A stretch of 64,000 bases of DNA, taken from contig CAZZMO010000001.1 in NCBI GenBank assembly GCA_964655475.1, positions 1 to 64,000 on the forward strand, in the 5' to 3' direction. The stretch is from VGMA01 sp964655475 (GTDB lineage Bacteria > Chlamydiota > Chlamydiia > Chlamydiales > VGMA01). Made by a program: the position numbers and the translations under genes. Position 1 is the first letter of the stretch. Every line of letters starts with the position of its first letter. Below are positions 1-9,800 of the stretch, in pieces. The notes beneath the pieces are model-generated. The model did no database searches. It was not told the origin of the DNA and saw only the letters and a program-made list of their open reading frames with translations.

Positions 1-2
1 GT

Positions 3-8
3 TATAAT
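3..8 (+). promoter_or_regulatory. -10 element (TATAAT) of the first gene
   Basis: A perfect TATAAT lies 35 bases before the start codon at 43. The -35 element would fall outside the window, so only half of the promoter can be seen. Confidence 0.45.
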
Positions 9-42
9 TATTTTAAGCGAAAATTTATTCATTGGAGTAATT

Positions 43-1065
43 ATGTCTACTACTGACAATGTGGGATTCCTACCTGCAGTTAAAGGTGCCATTACTATTG
101 ACTCACAAGAAGAAACAATAAAGACAGGAAAGCTCGGTCAGAAAAAAGTGAGCTTTTCACCTGATTCTGTTGCGATTAATACCTCTATGCTTAAGGGTTT
201 TTTACCTGCTGTTTCTCCAACTAAACAATTTCAAAGTTTGGATGAAGCGCCAAGAACTAGAAATGTAAAAACGTTGGTAGTTCCTTCTGCTGAGTATCTG
301 ACGGAAAAGAGGGAGGTGTCCCCTGAAAAGCTGATTACAGAGAAAAAAACCTGTTTTCGTGAGAGGAAATTTGGAGGCAAGCTCGAGTCCATAGACAGGC
401 AAAAGCTTGATCCTCAGGTTCAGCTCAAAGCAAAAGCATCTCTTGTTCCTATTCAAGGAGAATTCGAACCGGTAGAGGTATGCCCAACAACTAGACGCCC
501 TAATCGGACGAGAATTAGCCAGCTCGGGCTCAAAACTGCTCTAACAGATGCGGTGGAGGTATCTCAATCCACAAAATCTCGAGAAGCCGTGATCTTGCAA
601 GCAGAAGAAGCTGATGAGCCATTTCCTTTTCTAGAGAAAGATGTGACAAGAAGTGCTGTAGAAGAAGAGGTCTATGAAGATGATTTTGAAGCGGAAGAAG
701 AGGTACCAGCTCCAATCAGTCCTAGGGCTCAGGTAACAGAATTCCTCGATAGTCTTTTGGCTTCATCTAACGATTCTAATGAACCTGCAATCAAAGCACA
801 GAAAGTAGCTGTAGATTTAGGAGTGATGCAAGTTCCAGTAGAACAAGCTAAAGATGATGAGGACTATGATCGATGGTTCCTACCTGATAGTCCAAGACTA
901 TCACCTCCTACACCGGAGCCTGTTAAAGATCGACCATACACCATTGCTGAACTTAGAGCGATGCTCCCACCCTCTCGATACCCACAAGTGATCCCAGGAG
1001 CCGTGCAGCAAGTGGATGATACAGGTGAGATTACTGATGAAGAATTTGAGCAGTATTTTATGTAA
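43..1065 (+). CDS. Acidic hypothetical protein, 340 aa
   Basis: I do not recognise this family. The ATG has a GGAG ribosome site 5 bases upstream and a TATAAT box further up. The protein is hydrophilic with no signal peptide or membrane segment. The short motif GFLPAV occurs twice (about residues 8 and 51), a related FLPDSP comes later, and the middle and C-terminal parts are rich in Glu and Asp (about residues 195-225) and in Pro-rich stretches (SPRLSPPTPEP). The composition suggests a largely disordered cytoplasmic or secreted protein. In a chlamydia a type III secreted effector is possible, but nothing in the sequence proves it. It is followed by an independent lipoprotein gene 40 bases downstream. 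Confidence 0.8.
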   Translation: MSTTDNVGFLPAVKGAITIDSQEETIKTGKLGQKKVSFSPDSVAINTSMLKGFLPAVSPTKQFQSLDEAPRTRNVKTLVVPSAEYLTEKREVSPEKLITEKKTCFRERKFGGKLESIDRQKLDPQVQLKAKASLVPIQGEFEPVEVCPTTRRPNRTRISQLGLKTALTDAVEVSQSTKSREAVILQAEEADEPFPFLEKDVTRSAVEEEVYEDDFEAEEEVPAPISPRAQVTEFLDSLLASSNDSNEPAIKAQKVAVDLGVMQVPVEQAKDDEDYDRWFLPDSPRLSPPTPEPVKDRPYTIAELRAMLPPSRYPQVIPGAVQQVDDTGEITDEEFEQYFM

Positions 1066-1105
1066 AGTTGCTAGCAATTAGCAAACGGGATAGAATCGAA
1101 GGGCT

Positions 1106-1921
1106 ATGAGACCATGGATCATAGCTCTTCTTTTTTTGTCTGGATGTTCTTCATTGGAAAAGTCGCAGCAGGTGAAAATCAGAAGGGCTAACGAAGTCAA
1201 AGACCCGATTTTGCGCCTTGGTAGTGAGTACTATTTCACAAGCGGCGCGCCGAGAAAGCAGGAGAGGGAGAAGTATCCTTGGGAAGAGCGCTACATTGGC
1301 AATTTTACCAAGATCACAAAAGAGTCTTTCCGTTGCCGAGGAAGTAGCAGCCATCCTGAAAGAAAAATCACCAGCCATGATGGCGCGGAGGAGATTCTTG
1401 TAGACTGTGAGGGGCTCGGATCCCACAGCCTTCCTGTTCAAGATGGCGAAGAATTCATCTACGATACTCTCATCGACTTACTCAACTACATACAAGGTGT
1501 GAATCAAAAGAGGGTCGTCATTACTGCAGGTTACCGTTGTCCTCTCCACAATCGCTATTGCAATCAAACCAAGAGCAACCTTAGCTCGAAGCACCAGATT
1601 GGCGCTGAAGTGGATTTTTATGTCGATGGGATGCAAGAAGAGCCTGAAATCATCGTGAATCAGCTCATCGCCTACTATCAAAAAGAAGGCTCTCTCTATC
1701 AGGGCTTTCGGCAGATCTTAAAAGAGAAAAATGGGATCCAATATCCTGTTTGGATTGGTAAAGAGATCTCCATTTCGATCAATCACTACAAAATTTCTCA
1801 AGATCTCGATAGCTCATTTTCCCATCCCTACATCACCATTGAGCTCAAAATCGACCGAACGACAGGAGAGAAGATCGACTACTCCTGGCATCGTGCGAAC
1901 AATGGCTACATGCGTTATTAA
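1106..1921 (+). CDS. Lipoprotein with peptidase M15-like domain
   Basis: The N-terminus is a lipoprotein signal with the lipobox LSGC (Cys14), so the protein should be anchored in the outer envelope. Residues about 135-175 carry the M15 (D,D-carboxypeptidase / VanY-like) signature: an AGYRCPLHN stretch and then SKHQIGAEVD, which fits the S-x-H-x-x-G-x-x-x-D zinc motif with His163 and Asp170. The third zinc ligand is not certain; His residues near 232-245 are candidates. A peptidoglycan carboxypeptidase or L,D/D,D-endopeptidase role would fit the thin septal peptidoglycan of chlamydiae, but the substrate is inferred. The gene converges on the HAD phosphatase gene. Confidence 0.85.
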   Translation: MRPWIIALLFLSGCSSLEKSQQVKIRRANEVKDPILRLGSEYYFTSGAPRKQEREKYPWEERYIGNFTKITKESFRCRGSSSHPERKITSHDGAEEILVDCEGLGSHSLPVQDGEEFIYDTLIDLLNYIQGVNQKRVVITAGYRCPLHNRYCNQTKSNLSSKHQIGAEVDFYVDGMQEEPEIIVNQLIAYYQKEGSLYQGFRQILKEKNGIQYPVWIGKEISISINHYKISQDLDSSFSHPYITIELKIDRTTGEKIDYSWHRANNGYMRY

Positions 1922-1933
1922 TCAGATTCAGTT

Positions 1934-2590
1934 TCATAGGAGTTCTAAGAAGGATTGAAAATGGGGAATGCCTGCTAAGGGGGCTTCTCCTCGATGGGGA
2001 TTTTCAGTAGGGCAGATGAGAACGAGGTGGATACCAGCAGCGATTGCTGCAAGCCCCCCTTTCATCGAATCTTCAAAGGCGAGGATTTTATGTTTCGGGA
2101 TCTCGGGAAAGTGATGGGCAGCTGTGAGGTAGGGATCGGGGTGGGGCTTCGGATTTTTGTACTCATTTCTTCCAATCCAGAGGGGGATAGTTGCAAGAAG
2201 AGGAATGTGCTTTTTTAAGATCTCGAGATGATCATTTGGAGAATTCGTCACTACGCATCTTTCAAGAGGAGATTGGGAGAGGATCTCTAACATCTTTTCA
2301 ACCCCTGGCATCAGTGTGATCTCTCCATTCATCAGACGCTTTTCGTAGTGAACCTGTTTTTCTTGTCGGCAGAGTTCCCAGTCGACGTTAGCAATGTGAG
2401 GGAATAGGGAAATGACTGCGTTTTTGAGAGAAAAACGGTCAGCATGGGAATAGCGGCAATAGGTTTCAAAATCCCAGTCGAGATGGCATCCTCGATAGTT
2501 CAGCATCTCTTTGTAGGCCTCAAAATGGAGCCTTTCTGTATCGACGAGAAGACCGTCGAAGTCAAAGCACAATAGCTGATAGCGAGACAA
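1934..2590 (-). CDS. HAD-superfamily phosphatase (phosphoglycolate phosphatase-like)
   Basis: This is a HAD hydrolase of the beta-phosphoglucomutase / Gph type. Motif I is CFDFDGLLVDTE, motif II is the VVTNS stretch, the motif III Lys is in NPKPHPDPY and motif IV is AFEDSMKG. It likely removes phosphate from a small sugar phosphate. The longest reading frame begins at 2677, inside tRNA-Leu(CAG), so that start is not credible. A TTG at 2590 gives MSRYQLLCFDFDG, the usual short lead into motif I. The neighbours truA and ispD match the order HAD-truA-ispD that I recall from Chlamydia trachomatis (CT464-CT462). Confidence 0.85.
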   Translation of the reverse strand: MSRYQLLCFDFDGLLVDTERLHFEAYKEMLNYRGCHLDWDFETYCRYSHADRFSLKNAVISLFPHIANVDWELCRQEKQVHYEKRLMNGEITLMPGVEKMLEILSQSPLERCVVTNSPNDHLEILKKHIPLLATIPLWIGRNEYKNPKPHPDPYLTAAHHFPEIPKHKILAFEDSMKGGLAAIAAGIHLVLICPTENPHRGEAPLAGIPHFQSFLELL

Positions 2591-2608
2591 GATGTCAGTA
2601 AAGTTTTT

Positions 2609-2691
2609 TACCGACGACTGGACTTGAACCAGCACTCCATTTCTAGAAACAGAACCTGAATCTGTTGCGTCTGCCATTTCGCCACGTCGGT
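2609..2691 (-). tRNA. tRNA-Leu (CAG)
   Basis: On the minus strand the acceptor stem is ACCGACG / CGTCGGT with discriminator A. It has a long variable arm (class II) and a GGTTCAAGTCC T-arm. The seven-base anticodon loop is TTCAGGT, giving anticodon CAG. It is 83 nt long and no CCA is encoded. Confidence 0.93.
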
Positions 2692-2715
2692 ATGAGAATC
2701 TATGATGAGGTTTAT

Positions 2716-2798
2716 TGCCGATGACTGGACTCGAACCAGCACTCTATTGCTAGAAACGGATTTTGAATCCGTCGCGTCTACCATTCCGCCACATCGGC
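2716..2798 (-). tRNA. tRNA-Leu (CAA)
   Basis: On the minus strand the acceptor stem is GCCGATG / CATCGGC with discriminator A, with a class II long variable arm and a GGTTCGAGTCC T-arm. The anticodon loop is TTCAAAA, giving anticodon CAA. It lies 24 bases upstream of tRNA-Leu(CAG) on the same strand. The two are similar in sequence and probably arose by tandem duplication and are co-transcribed. Confidence 0.93.
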
Positions 2799-2819
2799 AT
2801 GGGGAACATGATATAAGAA

Positions 2820-3575
2820 TTAATAGTATACGTCAACAAGGAAGAGACCTTGTGGGGGAGCGGTCTTTGGAGCCGCCCTTCTATCGTGCTTGGCAAAGAT
2901 ATTTTCGATATCACTTTGGTTCAATTTATGGGAGGCGATTTCAAAAAGGGCCCCAGTGATATTCCTCACCATTTTGTATAAAAACCCCGATCCTGTGAAC
3001 TCCAGGGTGTAGTAGCCACCCCCTTTATCGATGAGGCGGATCGTCTCGAGTGTTTTGACAGGGCTCGAAGCGGCTGATCCTTTTGTGCAGTCGTTCGCAA
3101 AGGAGCGGAAGTCTCTCGTCCCAGAAAACCAGTCGAGAGCTCCTTCCATAGCTGATAGGGAGAGGGGATAAAAAATGAAGTAGCAGTAGTTAAAAAGAAA
3201 TGGGTCTTGGTAGGGGGTGAGGGCAAATTCATACCGGTAGGTCTTACCCTTAGCAGAGAAGCGGGCATGAAAGTCCGTGGTAGTAGGGCTTATCTCAAGC
3301 ACCCGAATGTCTTTTGGTAATAGGGCATTCATACTGTGGAGAAAACGGGGGAGATCATCGATCGGGTGATCTGCTGTGAAGTGGGCCACTTGCCCGAGAG
3401 CGTGTACCTTGGCATCGGTGCGTCCTGACCCTGTGAGATGGGTTTTCTTCTGGAGGAGGGTCCTGAGGACATTTTCAATCGTCTCTTGGATCGAGGGAGC
3501 ATTCGGTTGGATTTGCCATCCGCCGTAGAGGGTTCCATCGTAGGCAATTTTTAGTTTATAGCGCTCTCGATCCAT
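2820..3575 (-). CDS. truA: tRNA pseudouridine(38-40) synthase TruA
   Basis: TruA converts U38-U40 in the anticodon arm of tRNAs to pseudouridine. The catalytic Asp54 lies in the family motif GSGRTDAKVHALGQ. The N-terminus (LKIAYDGTLYGGWQIQP) and the late FTGSGFLYKMVRN motif are also typical. At 251 aa it is full length. The ATG at 3575 overlaps the 3' end of ispD by 25 bases, so the two are translationally coupled. It is followed by the tandem tRNA-Leu genes. Confidence 0.96.
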   Translation of the reverse strand: MDRERYKLKIAYDGTLYGGWQIQPNAPSIQETIENVLRTLLQKKTHLTGSGRTDAKVHALGQVAHFTADHPIDDLPRFLHSMNALLPKDIRVLEISPTTTDFHARFSAKGKTYRYEFALTPYQDPFLFNYCYFIFYPLSLSAMEGALDWFSGTRDFRSFANDCTKGSAASSPVKTLETIRLIDKGGGYYTLEFTGSGFLYKMVRNITGALFEIASHKLNQSDIENIFAKHDRRAAPKTAPPQGLFLVDVYY

Positions 3576-4216
3576 AAATCATCGGGATAGGTCACCTTGA
3601 TATTGGAGGGGGATCCTTCGATAAGATGGGGGATTTTTCCTAAGAGTTCCAGAGCTGAGAGATCATCTGTGAGAGTGATCCCTTGTTTTAGAGCGAGGTC
3701 TAGCCCCTCTTGCAAAAGGGCTGTTTTGACCAGCTGCGGCGTCTGTACTTCCCAAACCCCTTCTCGAGGGATCGTCTCAATGACGTTTCTCTCCTTATCG
3801 ATCCTTTTTAAGGTGTTTCTTTCAGGAACAGCGAGCGCTGAAGCGTCATAAGCTGATCCTTTTTCGATCAAGTTTACCACGTCACGCTCTTTTAGAAAAG
3901 GTCTAGCCGCATCGTGGACAAGGGTCCAAGGGTTTTTCACTTTTTGTAGACCGTGATAGACAGAATCTTGTCTCCTTTTCCCTGGAGGGGCAAAGAGGGA
4001 AGTTTCATGTGAAAAAATATCTTGGTATTCAGGTTCGCAAACGACGATCACTTCAGAGATTTGAGGGATGCGGAGAAGAGTTTCAAAACTGTAGCGAACG
4101 AGTAGTTTTCCTCGGAGCGAAAGGTATTGTTTGGGAATGCTCGACTGCATGCGAGATCCCCTGCCCCCAGCAAGGAGCAGGGCGGAAATCTTAGTCAAGG
4201 ATATGCTTGCTGACAA
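3551..4216 (-). CDS. ispD: 2-C-methyl-D-erythritol 4-phosphate cytidylyltransferase IspD
   Basis: IspD transfers CMP from CTP to methylerythritol phosphate in the MEP isoprenoid pathway. The nucleotide-binding loop LLLAGGRGSRM with the following IPKQY lysine, and the VHDAARPF segment, identify the family. The frame can start at TTG 4216 (inside the SWIB gene) or at TTG 4198, which sits on the SWIB stop codon as CTTGACTAA. Neither has a strong ribosome site, and coupling to SWIB translation is likely. IspE of the same pathway is at 58297 in this window. Confidence 0.95.
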   Translation of the reverse strand: MSASISLTKISALLLAGGRGSRMQSSIPKQYLSLRGKLLVRYSFETLLRIPQISEVIVVCEPEYQDIFSHETSLFAPPGKRRQDSVYHGLQKVKNPWTLVHDAARPFLKERDVVNLIEKGSAYDASALAVPERNTLKRIDKERNVIETIPREGVWEVQTPQLVKTALLQEGLDLALKQGITLTDDLSALELLGKIPHLIEGSPSNIKVTYPDDLWIESAIN

Positions 4217-4454
4217 GACTTGTCATTTTGAACATATCGATGGTTTTTTTGCTGCCAAAAATAGCGGCGAGTGGTGCATCAGGCACGATATTTCGAAGGT
4301 TTTTTGGATCTTGGAGCTTATTTTTTTTGATGTAAGCCCAGAGTTTTTTTGTCACTTCTGTGCGTGGCATCGGCCCTTTCCCTACAACTACAGCAAGCTC
4401 AGGACTGATCTTGTGGGGTTTCATAAAGGCGGCATTGGGTTTCTTTTTAGCCAT
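4191..4454 (-). CDS. SWIB/MDM2-domain protein
   Basis: This is an 87-residue stand-alone SWIB domain (motifs SPELAVVVG, EVTKKLWAYIKKN, LQDPKNLRNI). SWIB proteins of this size are typical of Chlamydiae and are thought to act on chromatin or DNA topology, although their exact role is not settled. An AGGAG ribosome site lies 7 bases before the ATG, and a TTGACT-17-TACAAG promoter sits upstream. It is the first gene of a SWIB-ispD-truA unit. In Chlamydia the next gene beyond SWIB is prfB; here more than 10 kb intervenes. Confidence 0.93.
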   Translation of the reverse strand: MAKKKPNAAFMKPHKISPELAVVVGKGPMPRTEVTKKLWAYIKKNKLQDPKNLRNIVPDAPLAAIFGSKKTIDMFKMTSLVSKHILD

Positions 4455-4488
4455 TTTCGACTCCTGTTAATGGTGTTCTAAATCACTT

Positions 4489-4517
4489 CTTGTATCTTTC
4501 TCTCTAATTCTAGTCAA
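4489..4517 (-). promoter_or_regulatory. Sigma-70-type promoter of the SWIB-ispD-truA unit
   Basis: On the minus strand TTGACT (4512-4517) and TACAAG (4489-4494) are separated by 17 bases and lie about 35 bases upstream of the SWIB start codon. This is a good match to the main chlamydial sigma consensus. Confidence 0.6.
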
Positions 4518-4558
4518 AATAATTCGTGAAAAAAGTAGCTTTCAGGTAAAAGAAAGGT

Positions 4559-6712
4559 GTGAGCACGAAAAATTTACAGTCTAGAGGTTTTGAGCCTCTC
4601 GAAGAGGAGCACGCATTTCTCGAAGAGATCGCGGAAAAGCTGCTGACCCGATTTTCCTACCAAGATAAAATTGCTGTCATCGATCAGTATCCGCAAGTGA
4701 AGCTCTTTTTATCGAAGCGTCCTGGCCTGATGAGCCTCTACCGCGAGCTGCCTGTCGAAAGGGCCTTTTTGTTAAAAACGGTGATCTTGATCGGACAGGG
4801 GGCAATTTTTGACGATGCAGAAAAAGTTCCTGACGCCAAGGTTTTGTTGAGTCTTCTACTCGGAGAGCTCTGGCAGGTGGAGACCTTCTACAAACCCCTT
4901 GGAGGGATTGTAGGCTATCAGAAGATCATGGTCCAGCTCATGCTCGAGCAGATGAGGGGAGCGGAACAAAAGGCTGTTGTCGACTATGAACCACCTAATG
5001 CAATCGATCTATCGAAAGATACTCCTGAAGTGAGGAAAGCGGTCCTTACCGCTATCGAACATCAAGAGTTTTTTGCAGAGAGTTACCCCATCGGAGGGGC
5101 AGGGGATCGCCTCGGCCTTCGAGATGAGAAGGGGAACGGCCTCCCAGCGGCGAGGCTGAAGTTTTTGGGAAGAACCCTCCTTGAAGGGATGATGCGCGAT
5201 TTGTCAGCTAGGGAATACCTCTTTTTCTCGCTCCACCAGAAACAGATCAGAACCCCCATCCTCTTGATGACCTCAAGAGAAAAAGATAACCACAATTACG
5301 TCCGCCTCATTTGTAACCAGCAGAATTGGTTTGGAAGGAAGAAAGAGGAGTTTTTCTTCATCACCCAGCCTCTCGTTCCTGCATGTGACGAAACAGCAAA
5401 ATGGATCACCAGGGGTCCCCTCAAGATCGTGGGGAAACCAGGTGGGCATGGCGCTCTTTTGCACCTTGCAAGACAAAAAGGGGGCTACGACTGGATCGCT
5501 GCCAAAAATCGAACGCACCTCTTCTTTAGGCAAGTCAATAACCCGATCGCAGGGATCGACAATGGCCTTTTAGCCTTCATGGGAATGGGATACCTCCTCG
5601 ACAAAGAGTTTGGCTTTGCGGCTTGTGAAAGAAGGCAAGGGACCAAAGAGGGGATGAATGTGATCAAAAAGAGCTTAGAAGGACCCCTTTCAAAAGTTGC
5701 GTTGAGCAACGTCGAATATTGCGATATCAATACAGAAGATCTCCTGAAGAAAAGTAAGGCCTTCCCAGCCAATACGAACATGCTATTCATGAAGCTCGAC
5801 TCTCTCAAAAAAGCAGTCACAGAATGCCCATTTCCAGGTCTATTGATCAACTACAAACCGATCGAGGTGTCGGGGAAGATGATCAACGTCGCAAGGCTAG
5901 AGTCGACCATGCAAAACATCGCCGATGCCTTTGAATCCTTTGACGATGTACCTGTAAAAGAAAAGACGCAAGAAAAGCTCAAGGCTTACATCACGATCAA
6001 TACCCGGAGAAAAACCATCTCTGCGATCAAGAAGAGCTTCAGCAACCTAGAAGAGTGGCTAGAAACCCCAGAGGCCTGCTATCTCGACCTTCTCACAAAC
6101 GGAAAGGAACTGCTCGAGACTCACTGTCAATTTGAAGTGCCCCCCATGCCCGATCCCAAAACGTTTTTGGATCAGGGACCCTCTTTCCTCTTCTTTTACC
6201 ACCCAGCGCTCGGTCCTCTCTATCAGATCATTGGTCAAAAGGTGAGAAAAGGGAAACTCCACCCCTGGGCAGAGTGCAACCTCGAGATTGCAGATGTAGA
6301 TATCGAAGAGCTCAATATCGATGGCTCTTTCACAGTCACCACACCAAATGTGATGGGACACTTTAATGACAAAGAAGAGCTCATCTATTCGACCCGCACA
6401 GGAAAGTGCACCCTCCATAATGTCACTGTCAAAAACCAGGGCCTCGTGAGAGAAATCAGACCGAAGTTTTGGAAAAACCACTGGAAGAGAAACGAAGAGT
6501 GCCGGATTGAGCTCGAAGAAAATAGTGAGCTTATCGCGAAAAACATCACCTTTTCAGGACCCTTCCACATCCGTGTCCCGAAAAACCAGCGCTTTGAAGC
6601 GGTTCAAAAACAAAATGGCCAGATCAGCTGGATCAAAACCCCCCTCACAGCCTCCAAACCCTTCTGGCACTATAAAATCGATGCCGACTCGAGAATCATC
6701 CTCCATCGTTAA
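4559..6712 (+). CDS. Long UTP-sugar-1-phosphate uridylyltransferase (UDP-sugar pyrophosphorylase family)
   Basis: It likely makes UDP-glucose or a related UDP-sugar from UTP and a sugar 1-phosphate. The nucleotide loop appears as YPIGGAGDRLGL (about residue 180) in place of the usual LAGGxGTRLG. Further family features are KIVGKPGGHGALL (about 290) and NNPIAGIDNGLLAFMGMG. The region after about residue 560 (IADVDIEELNIDGSF, CTLHNVTVKNQG, LIAKNITFSGP) looks like a beta-helix cap as in eukaryote-type UGPases. At 717 aa it is much longer than the usual bacterial GalU. The start is GTG, with AGG 12 bases upstream. It is divergent from SWIB and separates SWIB from the A-D cluster. Confidence 0.88.
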   Translation: MSTKNLQSRGFEPLEEEHAFLEEIAEKLLTRFSYQDKIAVIDQYPQVKLFLSKRPGLMSLYRELPVERAFLLKTVILIGQGAIFDDAEKVPDAKVLLSLLLGELWQVETFYKPLGGIVGYQKIMVQLMLEQMRGAEQKAVVDYEPPNAIDLSKDTPEVRKAVLTAIEHQEFFAESYPIGGAGDRLGLRDEKGNGLPAARLKFLGRTLLEGMMRDLSAREYLFFSLHQKQIRTPILLMTSREKDNHNYVRLICNQQNWFGRKKEEFFFITQPLVPACDETAKWITRGPLKIVGKPGGHGALLHLARQKGGYDWIAAKNRTHLFFRQVNNPIAGIDNGLLAFMGMGYLLDKEFGFAACERRQGTKEGMNVIKKSLEGPLSKVALSNVEYCDINTEDLLKKSKAFPANTNMLFMKLDSLKKAVTECPFPGLLINYKPIEVSGKMINVARLESTMQNIADAFESFDDVPVKEKTQEKLKAYITINTRRKTISAIKKSFSNLEEWLETPEACYLDLLTNGKELLETHCQFEVPPMPDPKTFLDQGPSFLFFYHPALGPLYQIIGQKVRKGKLHPWAECNLEIADVDIEELNIDGSFTVTTPNVMGHFNDKEELIYSTRTGKCTLHNVTVKNQGLVREIRPKFWKNHWKRNEECRIELEENSELIAKNITFSGPFHIRVPKNQRFEAVQKQNGQISWIKTPLTASKPFWHYKIDADSRIILHR

Positions 6713-6747
6713 GAGCTTCGTTCAGAGTGTCTAGGAGTGGAAATAAC

Positions 6748-6782
6748 AAAAAGGCCCAGAGGAAATCCTCTGAGCCTTTTTT
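6748..6782. terminator. Bidirectional terminator between the pyrophosphorylase gene and gene A
   Basis: The hairpin arms AGGCCCAGAGGA and TCCTCTGAGCCT are flanked by an A-run on the left and a T-run on the right. It can therefore end both converging transcripts. Confidence 0.8.
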
Positions 6783-6815
6783 ACTTAAATCAAACGACTT
6801 TTTGGTAAAAACCCC

Positions 6816-9800
6816 TTAAGCAGTCTTGTCCTTAAGCAATTCTATCCTGAGAAGCCATTCAGTATATTGCTTTTTACGCTCATTCATCATTTCGATTTGA
6901 CCCGCTACAGCCAGTTGAAGAGATTCGAGCTCTTGAGTAAGCAGCTCTCGCTTTCCGCCACTATCTAGCAGCGCTTCGGAAGCTTCTAGAAGCTCTTCTT
7001 CTCGCTCTCTACAACGTTTTTCGTATTGTTCCGTTTCAATTTGAAACTGAGCTCGGCTTTCCTCTAACTCCTCTCTGATTTGGACAGCTGCGTTTCTGAT
7101 TTCCTCATACTTTATGTGAAGTAGATCAGACGCTTTAGGAGGTGGAGATTCACTAAATGCATCATCAAGATCCTTCTGAACTCTTAACAGGATTGCCAAT
7201 AGAGACTGAGATTCTTCCAGCTGAGATCTGTCAGCATCCTCTGCTTGAAGCGTTTCTATCTTCTTATTTAGGTTAGCTATGCTCCCTTCGACTGTTTCAC
7301 CGCCATTGATCCAATTTCTATACTTGGTCAGTGTCTGGACGATACGTTCATTTATAGAACCTTGAACTATCTGTATATGAATCAAGTAAGCCTTTGCATA
7401 AGATTCCAGTTGAGAATATGTGGGATCCGTTCCTTCTCGAATCTTCGTGAACAATTCACCTAACTGTTTTGTTGCAAGTTGCCCTTGAGCTTTCTCTTCT
7501 TCATTTTTTGCTCTAATTTGAGCTTCAACCTGAAGTAGCTGAGTGGTCAGCTCATTTTGTCGCTCGATTAAACTGAGTACTGAGGCGCGCTTCTTTTCCA
7601 TCACTAATTGATCTTTGTGTTCCAACTCTCTATTTTGGGCTTGAAGCTCTTCGATATCCTCCTCGGCAACCGCCAGATCTTCCTTGAACTGCAATACCCC
7701 TTGTTCAAGAAGCTTTTCCTGCTCTAGAATCCTTGCTGACAGCTTTTCCATCTCAGTTTGAAGACGTTTTTTCTCTGCGTCCAGCTGCAAAAGGTTTTTA
7801 CGCTCTAAAGCGAAGTATTCCTCTACAGTAAAGTCTTGTGGAGTATGTGCTGGCTTACCATGGATCTCATTTATGAGAGCCATCTGGTCATTTAAGCGAT
7901 CTCTGATTTTTGTACTCACAAAGTCGCTCGCTTGAATGCTCTTCTGCGGTGCCACTACAGCGGCTACAATTAAAGGCTGAGTATTTTCTGGGTCCTCATC
8001 TTCAAATTCCTCGTCATCGTAATCCTCCACGTCATCTGTATGGCTAACAAACGCCTCTTTCTTCTTAACAATGCGGTGAAGTTGGGACGTATCTTCATCT
8101 GATAATGGTCTTGTGTCAGAATCAATAGCATCAAAATTCTGACTATTTTCCCTACGGTAGACTTGGATATCTCTTTGACTCAAAGCAGCTCCAAGTGTTT
8201 TTTGCTGAGTGGAGAGCGGGGAATAAAGGCTTGCAGCTCTTCTTTGCGCTTCCACTTCGCCATCGTGGTCTACCTCATCTTCCTCTACTTCTAATAACTC
8301 TTCAACGCTCCCTGCACTGTTAGGAGTAGTTACCTCCTGACTTCTTATCGCTGCATTTCTACCAGGTAATTTTATACTATTCAACGATTGGTCAATAGGA
8401 TTCTCGTTATCCTCAGAATCAATGTCATTAAAAGCACCCTCATCCGGCTCCTCTGAATGAGATGAAGTTGTAGATGTAAATATATGAGTACGGTGCTGAG
8501 GGTATAGAGATCCAGCTATTCTTTTCGGAACTACTTGACGAGCCTTTTCACCATCATCTTCATCCGATTCGGTACTACTACTCAAATCTTCGTAATATGA
8601 GTTTCCATGATTACCTTTAGTGAATTTTTGTCTAAGGATCGCCATTGCTTCAGTTTCATCACCACCTACGCTGCTGGGTTTCATGTAACGGGGTTGCTTA
8701 GTAGTCGAACTTGTAGAATAACGAGAACTAAAATCATCGTATTCTTCTGTAGGAGATTGGACAAGTTTGTAGCGATTTGCTGCGTAGTTGTTACTTCTGC
8801 TTTGAACATCCGTAGAGCCTTGTGAGCTCTTCCCTTTTGGGAACTCAGCAGCCAGACGCTCATCCATTTCGCCATCTGAAAGGTCAAGAAAATTATCAGG
8901 CAATTTCGTCGAATCAAACAGTTTTTGTTGATGTTTTTGTGTGGGGTTTAAAGAGTCATCATCCCCAAATCCCTCTTCCTCATCTTCTTCATTAAAACTA
9001 TCAAGTACTTTGATCGGTTTTTTAGCTGCAGAACGTTCAATTGTGCTCTCTTGGTGATGCAAAGCAGAGCTAATTCTAGATTTGGCAGTAGCCTGCCCAT
9101 GATTTTGTGGGCCACTCATTGACTCCAATAATTCTCGTAATTCTCTAGTCTGTTCGTCTTCCTCTGGTACTGTAAAAGGACTGTAAACAGGGCTAGTTGG
9201 GTTTGAGCCTACAAACTTGAAGGTATGAGCAACAGATTTAGCCGCAGTGGTTGAATGTCCACCGGTTTGTTGCTGGTGCGCTTTTTTCCATTTTGCTGAA
9301 AATTCGGTAAATGTAAAGTCTTCTTCCTCTTCTGCTACGTTCCCAGCTGTACTCAAGACACGAGCTGCTTGCTGATTACTTTTGGAAGCGGCAGGGAGTC
9401 CGGGTGGTGGGGAAGTGAAAAGGTAGCTTGCGCCTGGTCCTTGGCTGGCTGTTGCTAACAAAGACGTACTAAATAGATCGTTAGGTTCTCCCTTTTCTTC
9501 AGACTCTGGAGCGCCAAAGGAAAATGGTTTGCTATTTGCAGTTGATCTTTGAGCAGCCGTTGATACCACAGCTGATGTGTCCAGATGTTTAGGTGGTGGG
9601 AGGGTAGAATCAAACGACCCTCCAGTTGACTTCATAGAAGAGGGTTGGTTTCTCTGTGGAAGCATAGGTGGCTCAGGGAAGCTGAAAGTAGTTGACTGAT
9701 GGTTTGCACCTGGTCCTTGGCTGGCTGTTCCAAACAGGGACGTTACAAATAGATCGTTAGGTTCTCCCTTTTCTTCAGACTCTGGAGCGCCAAAGGAAAA

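Noticed and set aside
2591..2677. Longer start for the HAD phosphatase gene at ATG 2677
   Set aside because: The extra 29 codons are the sequence of tRNA-Leu(CAG) read on the same strand; a downstream TTG gives the normal HAD N-terminus.
8607..8917. Open frames opposite or inside gene A
   Set aside because: They lie in the repeat- and Ser-rich coding region of gene A, have no ribosome sites and encode low-complexity or implausible proteins.
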